Position numbers and translations under genes: made by a program. A stretch of 64,000 nt of DNA from Streptomyces sp. NBC_00286. Its GTDB lineage: Bacteria; Actinomycetota; Actinomycetes; Streptomycetales; Streptomycetaceae. The DNA is taken from positions 868,001 through 932,000 of the forward strand of contig NZ_CP108054.1 in assembly GCF_036173125.1 (NCBI RefSeq), in the 5' to 3' direction. Under the pieces are notes generated by a model. That model was not told the origin of the DNA, did no database searches, and was given only the letters and a program-made list of their open reading frames with translations. Position 1 is the stretch's first letter; each line of letters opens with the position of its first letter. Shown piece by piece: positions 25,190 through 33,072 of this stretch.

Positions 25190-25969
25190 CTAAGGCGTGC
25201 CCCCGGGCCGTCCTGTGCCGTCCGGCTGTTCCGTGGTCTGCCGTGCTTCCGTGAGCAGGATGCGCAGGCGGCGGAGGACGTCCACCTGGGCGTCGTTGTA
25301 GATGTCCTGGACGGCCTTGTCGACGGTCTTCTTGGCGAAGGCCTCGCCCTTGGGGGCGTCGGCGGGCAGGGTGCTCAAGCCGGGGTGCTGTCGCTGCAGC
25401 AACTGCACGAAGGGGACCAGGCGTTCGGCGACGTCGGCGCGGGTCTGTTCGTCGGCGTCGGGTGGCAGTTCCTCGAACGCCGCGCCGGCCGGATCGATGA
25501 CGGGGTTCTCTATCAGGTCGGCGTAGGCCGCCGTGCCCTTCGGGCCGAGCACGGTGCTCATGACAGTGACGAACGAGCGATCCGTCTCGGATATCGGGGT
25601 TTCGGGCGCCGCCGCCGAGGCGAACTCCGGGGGCAGGTCCGTCGGCACCGACTTGCGCAGGATGAACCCGAGTTCCATCCTGGCCCGCTGCAACCGTTCG
25701 ATGGTGGCGGCCAATTCCGCGTCGAGCGTACGCAAAGCTTCCTCCGGGTGATCGTCGGCCGTGCCCATCTCCGCGATCTGGGCGAGGGGGAACCCCAGGT
25801 CGACCATGCGCTTGATGCGCAGCAGCCGGACGAGGTGGGCCACGGTGTACTGCTTGTAGCCGTTGGCCCGGCGCTCCGGCTCATCGAGCAGGCCGACCTC
25901 GTGGTAGTGGCGTACGGCCCGCAGGCTGGTGCCCGCGAGCTCGGCGATCTCACGCGTGCTCCATGCCAT
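25190..25969 (-). CDS. MerR family transcriptional regulator
   Basis: A 259-residue regulator. Residues 1-70 are a clear MerR winged helix (STREIAELAGTSLRAVRHYHEVGLLDEPERRANGYKQYTVAHLVRLLRIKRMVDLGFPLAQIAEM), followed by the dimerising coiled coil (LRTLDAELAATIERLQRARMELG). A larger C-terminal domain of about 140 residues is presumably the effector domain; no cysteine-based metal site is visible. It is divergent from the DUF3159 gene, and both promoters carry matching palindromes with 19-bp -35/-10 spacing typical of MerR promoters. Confidence 0.9.
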   Translation of the reverse strand: MAWSTREIAELAGTSLRAVRHYHEVGLLDEPERRANGYKQYTVAHLVRLLRIKRMVDLGFPLAQIAEMGTADDHPEEALRTLDAELAATIERLQRARMELGFILRKSVPTDLPPEFASAAAPETPISETDRSFVTVMSTVLGPKGTAAYADLIENPVIDPAGAAFEELPPDADEQTRADVAERLVPFVQLLQRQHPGLSTLPADAPKGEAFAKKTVDKAVQDIYNDAQVDVLRRLRILLTEARQTTEQPDGTGRPGGTP

Positions 25970-26031
25970 TGCTTCGCACTCCGTTCGACTCCTGGCGGTT
26001 CGGCGCGCGGCCGTTGCTCATGCCATTCGAA

Positions 26032-26052
26032 ACCATGCCGTCGCGGCATGGT
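26032..26052 (-). promoter_or_regulatory. MerR-type operator in the merR promoter
   Basis: ACCATGCCG and CGGCATGGT form perfect 9-bp arms around 3 bp. On the minus strand TTGACC abuts the palindrome and TCGAAT lies 19 bp further, so the operator fills an over-long spacer as in MerR-controlled promoters. Confidence 0.75.
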
Positions 26053-26085
26053 CAAGCGCCCCTCCGTCCCTTCCCAACGGGCTTG

Positions 26086-26106
26086 ACTGTGCCGCGACGG
26101 CACAGT
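26086..26106 (+). promoter_or_regulatory. MerR-type operator in the DUF3159 promoter
   Basis: ACTGTGCCG and CGGCACAGT form perfect 9-bp arms around 3 bp, with TTGACT abutting on the plus strand. The core TGCCGCGACGGCA is identical to that of the operator at 26032-26052 read on the other strand, so one regulator should bind both. Confidence 0.75.
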
Positions 26107-26162
26107 TTCTGCTGGTTCTCAGCGCACCGACGGCACGGATTCGCGACGACCCAGGAGACGCC

Positions 26163-26846
26163 ATGACCGAGCACCACGGCACCGAAACGGCCGGACCCAC
26201 CTTCGCCCAGCCGACACCCGCTGAGCCCGCCCGGCAGAGCCAGGCGCAGCAGAGGCTCCTCGACCAGCTCGGCGGTACGAAGGGGATGACGTACTCGGCG
26301 ATCCCGATCGCGGCCTTCGTCGCCGCGAACGCCGCGCTCGGCCGGCTGCCACTCGCGATCGGCATCGCGCTCGCCGTGGCGATGTTCGTCACCGTGTGGC
26401 GGATGGCGCGGGGGGAGCCGTTCACCGCGGCGGGCGGCGGTCTCTTCGGCGTCGCGGCCGCGGGCGGTGTCGCGGCATGGGTCGGCTCGGCGGGCGGGTT
26501 CTTTCTGATCGGGATCTGGGCGAGCTGCGCGTGCGCGGTGCTCACGGCCGTATCCCTGCTGGCCCGCAGGCCGCTGACCGGCCTCTTGTGGAACGCGCTG
26601 CACGGCAACCGGCACCCGTGGCGAAACGACCGTCCCAGCGTGCTGGCACACGACGTCGCCACCGCCACCCTCGCCGTCCTGTTCGCGACCCGGTTCGGCG
26701 TGCAGCTGTGGCTGTACGAGAACGACTCCACGGGCTGGCTGGCCGTTGCCAAGGTCGGCATGGGCGCGCCCCTGCTCGCGCCGGCCCTGCTGGTCGTCTT
26801 CTGGGCGTTCCGCCGGTCGACCAAGCGGCTTGCCCAGCGGCCTTGA
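26163..26846 (+). CDS. DUF3159 family integral membrane protein
   Basis: A 227-residue protein starting at ATG 26163 after AGGAG. After a polar 45-residue N-terminus it has about six TM helices (SAIPIAAFVAANAAL, LAIGIALAVAMFVTVWRM, GGLFGVAAAGGVAAWVGSAGGFFLIGIWASCACA and others) with the GNRHPWRNDR loop seen in DUF3159 proteins. The function of the family is not known to me. It is probably controlled by the divergent MerR protein through the palindrome in its promoter. Confidence 0.8.
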   Translation: MTEHHGTETAGPTFAQPTPAEPARQSQAQQRLLDQLGGTKGMTYSAIPIAAFVAANAALGRLPLAIGIALAVAMFVTVWRMARGEPFTAAGGGLFGVAAAGGVAAWVGSAGGFFLIGIWASCACAVLTAVSLLARRPLTGLLWNALHGNRHPWRNDRPSVLAHDVATATLAVLFATRFGVQLWLYENDSTGWLAVAKVGMGAPLLAPALLVVFWAFRRSTKRLAQRP

Positions 26847-26856
26847 CCGTACCGCG

Positions 26857-26903
26857 ACGACGCGCTGCCACACCCATCTGACGACACGCTGCCACACCCA
26901 CCT
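26857..26903 (+). repeat. Two-copy 23-bp direct repeat before the CocE-type gene
   Basis: ACGACGCGCTGCCACACCC... (26857-26879) recurs at 26881-26903 with two mismatches and 24-bp period. The second copy ends immediately before the ribosome site CCGGAGAG of the next gene, so it could be a duplicated leader or operator. Confidence 0.75.
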
Positions 26904-26914
26904 CCGGAGAGACC

Positions 26915-28633
26915 ATGAAGAAGACCCTCCTGCCCTCAGCCACTGCACGGGCCACCGCCACCGCCACCATCCTGGCGCTGGCCGGCGCCCACATCGCTCC
27001 CGCCGGCGCGGCACCGTCCGCCGCCCCCGCGGCATCCGCCGCCGATGACGCGGTGACGCACAGCGACAACGAACGTGTTCCCAAGGGCGCGGCGTGGACC
27101 CAGCACTACTTCCCGTCCTCGGACGGCTCCGGCACCGAGCTGCACGCCGACGTCCTGTTGCCGGAAGAGCTGCCCCGGGGCGAGAAGGTGCCCGTCATCC
27201 TCTCCGTCGGCGCCTACTTCGGGCACTCCGGAGAGCTCACGGACGAGAAGTGGAAGAAGACCGGCCCGTCCGCACGCTTCAAGGACCTCGCCGAGGGCGG
27301 CCACCTGTTCGAGCGGGGCTACGCCCTGGTGCAGGTGGACCTGCGCGGCTTCGGCGGGTCCAGCGGCTGCCTCGACTACATGGGCAAGGGCGAGCAGGCC
27401 GACGTCAAGGCGGCGATCGACTGGGCGGCGAAACAGCCGTGGTCCACCGGCAAGGTCGGCATGTACGGCAAGTCGTACGACGCGACGACCGCCCTGGTCG
27501 GCAACAACCTGGACCAGGACGCGCTGAAGGCCGTCGTCGCCCAGGAACCCGTCTGGGACATGTACCGCCTGACCCGCTCCAACCGGGTCCCGAAGCTCGG
27601 CGGCGCCCTCGCCCCCAACACCTACAACCAGATAGCGCAGTTGCCGCCGCTGCCCGACGACCAGAAGCGCTACCGGAAGAACAGCCAGTACGAGCTGAAG
27701 CACCCGGAATGCGCCGCCTACAACACGGACAACAACCTCAAGCCCGACCCCGAGGATCCGTACTGGCGGCAGCGCGACCTGGCGAAGCAGGCCGAGGGGA
27801 GCGACACCCCGCTGTTCTTCACCCAGGGCTTCATCGAGTCGAACACCACGCCGGAGGCGATGCAGGAGTACCTCGCGGGCCACCAGGGCACCCAGCGTGG
27901 CTGGCTCGGCCAGTGGGACCACGTGCGCGGCAACGAACGCACCGAGGACGGGCGGCTGCAGATGGGTCGCGCGGGCTGGTTCAAGGAGGTGATGTCCTTC
28001 TACGACCAGCAGCTCAAGGGCATCGACCCCACGACCGACTACCCGGCCTACGCCATCCAGGACAGCACCGGAACCTGGCGCTCCCAGGACACCTGGCCCC
28101 TCTCGGACCGATCCGCCGACGTACCGCTGCACGACGGGTCCTACGTGGACCGGGGCGAGCCCGGCGGCTCGGCGAGCATCCTCACGTGGTCCGAGCCGAT
28201 CGAGCACGCCGTCCGCGTCACCGGCACCCCCAGGATCCGGATGGAGACCGAGGGCATCGGCAACGTCATGGCCAAGCTGTACGACGTCGCACCGGACGGC
28301 TCCGCCGTCATGTTCGACCAGCAGGTCGCCGTCGCGGACGCCTCCGGGCAGGTGGCCGTGGACCTCAAGTCGACCGACTGGCGTCTGAAGGCCGGCCACT
28401 CCCTGGCCGTCGAGATCGGCACCGTCCAGGACGGCGTGTGGATCGACACCCCGACCGGTGACCGCATCAAGGTGACCAACGCACGCCTCAGCCTCTCCGT
28501 CGACGACCCTGCCGACGACCGGCCCACCGAGGGCAAGCGCTCGCCGTACCTCGACACCTACGTGAAGGCGTACACGACGAAGGAACTGGCCGCGCGGCCC
28601 CCGTCGTTCACGGTTCCCACCGCGCGTGACTGA
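26915..28633 (+). CDS. Secreted CocE/NonD family hydrolase (X-Pro dipeptidyl-peptidase-like)
   Basis: A 572-residue alpha/beta hydrolase. A Sec signal peptide (MKKTLLPSATAR...AGAAPSA) is followed by the hydrolase domain with VPVILSVGAYFGHSGE, GYALVQVDLRGFGGSSG, the nucleophile elbow GMYGKSYDATTAL, and WLGQWDHVR with the likely catalytic His. A C-terminal jelly-roll (FDQQVAVADASGQVAVDL, GHSLAVEIGTVQDGVW) is typical of S15/CocE enzymes. Family activities include esterase and peptidase; the substrate is unknown. It follows the DUF3159 gene in the same direction and may share its control. Confidence 0.85.
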   Translation: MKKTLLPSATARATATATILALAGAHIAPAGAAPSAAPAASAADDAVTHSDNERVPKGAAWTQHYFPSSDGSGTELHADVLLPEELPRGEKVPVILSVGAYFGHSGELTDEKWKKTGPSARFKDLAEGGHLFERGYALVQVDLRGFGGSSGCLDYMGKGEQADVKAAIDWAAKQPWSTGKVGMYGKSYDATTALVGNNLDQDALKAVVAQEPVWDMYRLTRSNRVPKLGGALAPNTYNQIAQLPPLPDDQKRYRKNSQYELKHPECAAYNTDNNLKPDPEDPYWRQRDLAKQAEGSDTPLFFTQGFIESNTTPEAMQEYLAGHQGTQRGWLGQWDHVRGNERTEDGRLQMGRAGWFKEVMSFYDQQLKGIDPTTDYPAYAIQDSTGTWRSQDTWPLSDRSADVPLHDGSYVDRGEPGGSASILTWSEPIEHAVRVTGTPRIRMETEGIGNVMAKLYDVAPDGSAVMFDQQVAVADASGQVAVDLKSTDWRLKAGHSLAVEIGTVQDGVWIDTPTGDRIKVTNARLSLSVDDPADDRPTEGKRSPYLDTYVKAYTTKELAARPPSFTVPTARD

Positions 28634-28649
28634 GCCGGGCGCATCACCT

Positions 28650-28920
28650 GTGGTACAGGCCGACGAGAGCACCGTCCGGGATGTGATCCACCGGTTCAAC
28701 GAGATCGGTCTGGCCTGCCTGGACCCTCGGTGGGCGGGAGGCCGTCCCCGCCTGCTCAGCACTGACGATGAAGACTTCGTCATCCAGACGGCCACCACGC
28801 GACCCGCCAAGCTCGGCCAGCCCTTCACCCGCTGGTCACTGCGCAAACTCGTCGCCTACCTGCGGAAAGTCCACGGCCGGGTCATCCGCATCGGCCGCGA
28901 AGCATTACGCTGCCTGCGCA
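28650..28920 (+). pseudogene. N-terminal fragment of an IS630-family transposase
   Basis: The frame ADESTVRDVIHRFNEIGLACLDPRWAGGRPRLLSTDDEDFVIQTATTRP, then QPFTRWSLRKLVAYLRKVHGRVIRIGREALRCL, is the DNA-binding N-terminal part of an IS630 transposase. The catalytic DDE part is missing; at about 28920 the sequence passes into the C-terminal half of a flavin oxidoreductase. It differs from the intact IS630 element at 44985-46241. Confidence 0.85.
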
Positions 28921-29571
28921 CGGCGCGGTGTCACCCCCGACCTCGTGATCGTCGCCACCGGCGGCATGCCCGACCGCAGCTTCCTCACCAAGGGCGAAGG
29001 CCTGGTCTCCGACACCTGGGATGTGCTGACGGGCTCGCTGCGCAATCCGCGCGGGGAGATCCTGGTCTACGACGACCACGGCGGCTACCCGGCCATGGAC
29101 GCCGTGGAGGTCCTCACGAAATCCGGCGCCTGGATCGAGTACGTCACCCCGGAGCGCACCCTCGCCCCCGACGTCGGCAGCATGAACTCCCCTGCCTACC
29201 TACGGGCCTTCACCGCGCACGATGTCGTCACCACGCTCGCCCAGCGGCTACGCGCCGTACGCCGCACCGCGGACGGACGGCTCGCCGCGAGCCTCTACAG
29301 CGAGTACACCGAGGCCGAGACCGAGCGGATCGTCGACCAAGTCGTCGTAGAACACGGGACGTTGCCGAACGACGAGCTGTACGTCGATCTCCTCCCCGGC
29401 TCGACCAACCTCGGCGAGGTCGACCTCCGCGCCCTGCCGGCACACCGCGAGCAGACGGTGATCCGCAACGAGCAGGGCCGCTACCAACTGTTCCGCATCG
29501 GCGACGCCGTCACCTCCCGCAACATCCATGCCGCGATCCATGACGCGCTTCGGCTGTGCCTGCCGATCTGA
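28921..29571 (+). pseudogene. C-terminal part of a dgcA-like (dimethylglycine/N-methylproline demethylase) flavoprotein
   Basis: The frame carries VTPDLVIVATGGMPDRSFL, LVYDDHGGYPAMDAVEVL, APDVGSMNSPAYLRAFTAHDVVTTL and FRIGDAVTSRNIHAAIHDALRL. This is the NAD(P)-binding half of an NADH:flavin-oxidoreductase-type demethylase. The FMN-binding TIM barrel and iron-sulfur site (about 430 residues) are lost; the IS630 fragment stands in their place. It directly precedes a Rieske oxygenase and its reductase, so the original operon probably demethylated a betaine in steps. The last step is now broken here. Confidence 0.75.
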
Positions 29572-29615
29572 GCGCGACCGCCACGTCAACTCCTGAGATT
29601 CACCGGAGACTTGCG

Positions 29616-30884
29616 ATGAACCATGCGACACCCGACGCCGAAGTGGGCGATCTCGTCGCCCGGCGTCCCGTCGGACACAGCCTGGAGGCCCCGTTCTACG
29701 TCAGCGAGGAGTTCTTCGGCCTCGACATCGAGGCGATCTTCGCCCGGCACTGGCTGTTCGTCGCCACCGAGGCGGAGGTCCCCGAGCCCGGCGACTATGT
29801 GACGGTCACCATCGGGCCGTACTCGATCATCGTCGTCCGCGACGACGACGAGGACGTACGGGCCTTCCATAACGTCTGCCGCCACCGCGGCGCCCGCATC
29901 CTGAACGAGGAGCGCGGCTCGGTGGGCAACATCGTCTGCGGGTACCACCACTGGACGTACGGCGTGGACGGCAAGCTGCTGCACGCCGAGTCCCAGGCAC
30001 CCGGCTTCGACCCGTCATGCTTCGGGCTGCGATCCGTCCACGTGCGTACCCTGGCCGGACTGGTCTACATCTGCCTGGCCGCCGAACCACCCGCCGACTT
30101 CGACGAGATCGCCGCCCGCGTCGAGCCGTACCTCGCACCGCACAACCTCGCCAAGGCGAAGGTCGCCACGCAAACCGACCTGGTGGAGAACGCCAACTGG
30201 AAGCTGACCCTGGAGAACAACCGGGAGTGCTACCACTGCACCGGCCACCCCGAACTCCAGGCCTGCTACTTCCCCATCTACGGCTACCAGAAGCACGACA
30301 TCCCGGCGATACTGCGCCCGACGTACGAGCGCTTCCAGCGGGCCGACGCCGAAGCCCGCACGACCTACGAGTCACTCGGCCTGCCTTATGCCACGATCGA
30401 GGAACTGGACACCCGCCCCACCGGGTTCCGCATCCAGCGCGAACCCCTCGACGGGGCCGGCGAGTCCTACACTGCCGACGGCACGGCGGCCTGCAAGCGC
30501 CTGCTGGCCGACTTCCCCACCGCCCGCCTGGGCCGGCTCTCCTTCCACACCCAGCCGAACGCCTGGTTCCACTTCATGGCCGACCACGCCATCACGTTCT
30601 CCGCGATCCCCCTCGGCCCCGACCGCACCCTCGTGCGCACCACCTGGCTCGTGCACGCCGACGCCGTCGAAGGGGTCGACTACGACCTCGGCACGCTGAC
30701 CAAGGTGTGGAAGGCCACGAACGACCAGGACGCCGTCTTCGTCGAGCGCGCCCAGCGGGGCGTGAGCAGCCCGGCCTATGTGCCGGGCCCGTACGCCCCG
30801 GCGGAGGAGCAGGTCGAGGCGTTCGTCAACTGGTACGTCACCCGGCTCAAGGCACACCTGTCACACCTGGAGAGGCAGCGATGA
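29616..30884 (+). CDS. gbcA: Rieske non-heme iron oxygenase, glycine betaine (or proline betaine) monooxygenase type
   Basis: A 422-residue oxygenase starting at ATG 29616 after CCGGAG. It has the Rieske cluster CRHRGARIL and CGYHHWTYG (Cys-x-His and Cys-xx-His), and the mononuclear-iron motif NANWKLTLENNRECYHCTGHPEL, which also bridges subunits. The C-terminal half has NAWFHFMADHAITFSAIPLGPDRTLVRTTWLVH. The long ENNRECYHC motif is characteristic of betaine/choline-type oxygenases. It would oxidatively remove an N-methyl group from glycine betaine, releasing formaldehyde, using electrons from the next gene product. A stachydrine-type substrate is equally possible. Confidence 0.8.
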   Translation: MNHATPDAEVGDLVARRPVGHSLEAPFYVSEEFFGLDIEAIFARHWLFVATEAEVPEPGDYVTVTIGPYSIIVVRDDDEDVRAFHNVCRHRGARILNEERGSVGNIVCGYHHWTYGVDGKLLHAESQAPGFDPSCFGLRSVHVRTLAGLVYICLAAEPPADFDEIAARVEPYLAPHNLAKAKVATQTDLVENANWKLTLENNRECYHCTGHPELQACYFPIYGYQKHDIPAILRPTYERFQRADAEARTTYESLGLPYATIEELDTRPTGFRIQREPLDGAGESYTADGTAACKRLLADFPTARLGRLSFHTQPNAWFHFMADHAITFSAIPLGPDRTLVRTTWLVHADAVEGVDYDLGTLTKVWKATNDQDAVFVERAQRGVSSPAYVPGPYAPAEEQVEAFVNWYVTRLKAHLSHLERQR

Positions 30885-31915
30885 CCGAGAGCGAAGAACT
30901 GCTGGTGTGCCGTCAGGTCCACCCGCTCACCCACGACGTCACCACCTTCGTGTTCGAGTACGCCGAACCCCGGCTCTTCCGGCACGACCCGGGCCAGTTC
31001 GTGACGCTGACCGTGGACATCGACGGCCGGCCGGTCCAGCGTTGCTACACCATCTCCTCCCCGCCCACCCGCCCCTTCCTGCTCACGATCACGGTGAAGC
31101 GCGTACCCGGCGGACTCGTGTCGAACTGGCTGCACGACCACCTCAAGCCGGGCGACACCGTGCGCGCGCACGGCCCACTTGGCGACTTCTCGACGGCCCG
31201 CCATCCGGCATCGAAGTACCTCTTCCTGTCCGGGGGCGTAGGAGTGACCCCGTCGATGTCCATGACCAGAACGCTGTACGACCTGGCCGATCCGGCCGAC
31301 GTGGTGTTCGTGCACAGCGCCCGCACCCCGGCGGACATCGTCTTCCGTCACGAACTCGACCTCATCGCCGCGACCGCGCCCAACATCCGCGTGGTCCACG
31401 TCTGCGAGGAGGACCGGCCGTACGCACCCTGGGGCGGATACCGCGGTCGGCTGACGCTCGAAACGCTGCGGCAGGTCGCCCCCGACTTCCACGACCGCGA
31501 GGTCTTCACCTGCGGCCCCACCGGCTACATGACCGCCGTACGCGCCATGCTCGCGGACGCGGGCCTGGACATGGATCACTGCCACGAAGAGAGCTTCACC
31601 TTCGAGACACAGGCCGCCGCGGCCACCACCCCGCCCGCCACCGGAACCTCCGCCGGTTTCAAGATCGAGTTCACCCGCAGCGGCCGCACGATCGAGTGCG
31701 ACCCCGACACCGCGCTCCTCGCCGCCGCGTCCCGAGCCGGCCTCAGCCTGCCGGCCTCCTGCGCCCAGGGCATGTGCGGCACCTGCAAGGCGCCCCTGCT
31801 CTCCGGTTCCGTCGACATGCGGCACAACGGAGGCATACGCCCACGCGAGATCGCCCAGAACAAGGTCCTTCTCTGCTGCTCGAAGCCGTTGGAGGACCTT
31901 GTGATCGACGCATGA
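30881..31915 (+). CDS. gbcB: Ferredoxin-NAD(P)H reductase partner of the Rieske oxygenase
   Basis: The ATG at 30881 overlaps the oxygenase stop (ATGA). The 344-residue protein has an N-terminal flavin domain (PGQFVTLTV, RCYTISSPP), an NAD(P)-binding domain (LFLSGGVGVTPSMSM, FTCGPTGYM) and a C-terminal plant-type [2Fe-2S] domain with CAQGMCGTCK and a distal Cys in LLCCSKP. This order fits GbcB-like reductases. It passes electrons from NAD(P)H to the Rieske centre of the preceding gene product. Confidence 0.85.
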   Translation: MTESEELLVCRQVHPLTHDVTTFVFEYAEPRLFRHDPGQFVTLTVDIDGRPVQRCYTISSPPTRPFLLTITVKRVPGGLVSNWLHDHLKPGDTVRAHGPLGDFSTARHPASKYLFLSGGVGVTPSMSMTRTLYDLADPADVVFVHSARTPADIVFRHELDLIAATAPNIRVVHVCEEDRPYAPWGGYRGRLTLETLRQVAPDFHDREVFTCGPTGYMTAVRAMLADAGLDMDHCHEESFTFETQAAAATTPPATGTSAGFKIEFTRSGRTIECDPDTALLAAASRAGLSLPASCAQGMCGTCKAPLLSGSVDMRHNGGIRPREIAQNKVLLCCSKPLEDLVIDA

Positions 31916-31989
31916 TGACGGGAAAGCATGCCCCAGTAGGCGGATAGCTATCCGCCTGGCCGGACCGACCGGAGTGGGCGATCGCCCGC

Positions 31990-32165
31990 AGGCGGGTCGA
32001 TACGGTGCTGACTCCGGACGGCGACAGGCCCTCGAGGCGATGTCGAATGCTTACGCACAACTGATCTCGACGCGCCCCGAACCGCTGCTGACACAGATGC
32101 AGGGATGCGTCGCCGTGGCGGCCGCCGAGGCGCAAGGTGATGACCTGATCGGCGAGGTCTCCGAA
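31990..32165 (+). pseudogene. Degenerate TetR C-terminal fragment
   Basis: The plus strand reads AMSNAYAQLISTRPEPLLTQMQGCVAVAAAEAQGDDLIGEV, which resembles the helix 5-7 region of AcrR/TetR regulators (MxxAYxxLI..RxxLLxQMQ). No HTH precedes it and the frame then runs antisense through the next gene. Probably a remnant of the regulator of the betaine genes. Low confidence. Confidence 0.4.
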
Positions 32166-32176
32166 AATGCGATGCG

Positions 32177-32746
32177 TCAGCGCACGCCTGCCGCGTCGAG
32201 CAGGGTGGTCACCGTGGGCGCGACGAGCCCGGTCAGGTTGTCGGCCTGGATACCCGCGCGGGCACTGGCGCCGTCGAAGACCATGCTGAGCTGCCGGGCC
32301 AGCAGGTCGGGATCGCTCGCCCCGCCGCGCTCGGCCTCGGCGCGGAAGAAGGCGGTCAGGTTCGCCTTGACCTGATGGGCGACCCGGCTCGCTTGGTGAC
32401 TCTGGTCCTTGAGTTCGATCTGCACGGCCAGGTATCGGCAGCCTCGGAACTCGGGTGCCGCTGCCTGCGATTCCACCTGCTCGAAGACGTGCAGGATCCG
32501 CTCGCGGGGCGACCGGACGTCGTCCGCTGCGGGCAGGAGAGTTGCCACGTAGGCGGAGGCGCGCTCCTTCAGGCTTACGGCCAGGAGTTCGTCCTTGCTC
32601 TCGAACAGCTGGTACATGGAGCGCTTCGACACCCCCGCCGCCTTGCACAGCGCCTCAACGCCGATACTGACGCCGTCTCGGTAGGTGAGCGTGGCCGCCG
32701 CCTCCAGCAGTCGCTCCCTGGGGCTCAGTTTCACTTCGGTGGTCAT
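32177..32746 (-). CDS. TetR family regulator, proposed owner of the AAACCGATCGGTTT operators
   Basis: A 189-residue TetR protein: SPRERLLEAAATLTYRDGVSIGVEALCKAAGVSKRSMYQLFESKDELLAVSL forms the HTH, and GCRYLAVQIELKDQSHQASRVAHQVKANLTAFF is the effector-domain pattern of the small YxAF-like subgroup. Thirty-three bp upstream of its start codon sits the perfect palindrome AAACCGATCGGTTT, which recurs in pairs at 40191-40227 and 44900-44937. Autoregulation plus control of those two promoters is the simplest reading. All three target promoters drive genes on the minus strand. Confidence 0.9.
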   Translation of the reverse strand: MTTEVKLSPRERLLEAAATLTYRDGVSIGVEALCKAAGVSKRSMYQLFESKDELLAVSLKERASAYVATLLPAADDVRSPRERILHVFEQVESQAAAPEFRGCRYLAVQIELKDQSHQASRVAHQVKANLTAFFRAEAERGGASDPDLLARQLSMVFDGASARAGIQADNLTGLVAPTVTTLLDAAGVR

Positions 32747-32778
32747 ATCGCGAGGTTAACCCGAAGCAGAGAAAAAGC

Positions 32779-32792
32779 AAACCGATCGGTTT
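32779..32792. promoter_or_regulatory. TetR operator, single site
   Basis: Perfect 14-bp palindrome AAACCGATCGGTTT upstream of the TetR gene at 32177-32746. The same sequence occurs twice near 40.2 kb and twice near 44.9 kb. Confidence 0.8.
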
Positions 32793-32919
32793 CCCGCAGT
32801 CCGGACAGAGGCTCGGCGACGGCCTGGGGGAAGGACCGTCGCCGCCGAGTCATGAGGTGCCAGCGGGCGGTGCAGGGGCAGCGGACCCATGTCGTTGTGG
32901 GTGGAGCCGAGGGCATGGT

Positions 32920-32985
32920 CGACCTGGACCGCTTCGGACTGGACGCTCGCGTAGGTGTGTCGGAGCACGTGGAGCATGTCCCGCC
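32920..32985 (-). pseudogene. Possible tyrosine-recombinase (phage integrase) remnant
   Basis: The minus strand encodes RRDMLHVLRHTYASVQSEAV, which contains the HxLRHTYAS box around the catalytic His-x-x-Arg of tyrosine recombinases. No gene-length frame surrounds it. This may be a scrap of an integrated element. Confidence 0.4.
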
Positions 32986-33072
32986 GGGAGTGCCCGCAGA
33001 CGGGTTGACGCCGGGTGCGGCCGCCCGGCTGCGCAGGTCGACGAGGCGCCATCCTCACGGCCGGTCCAGGGG

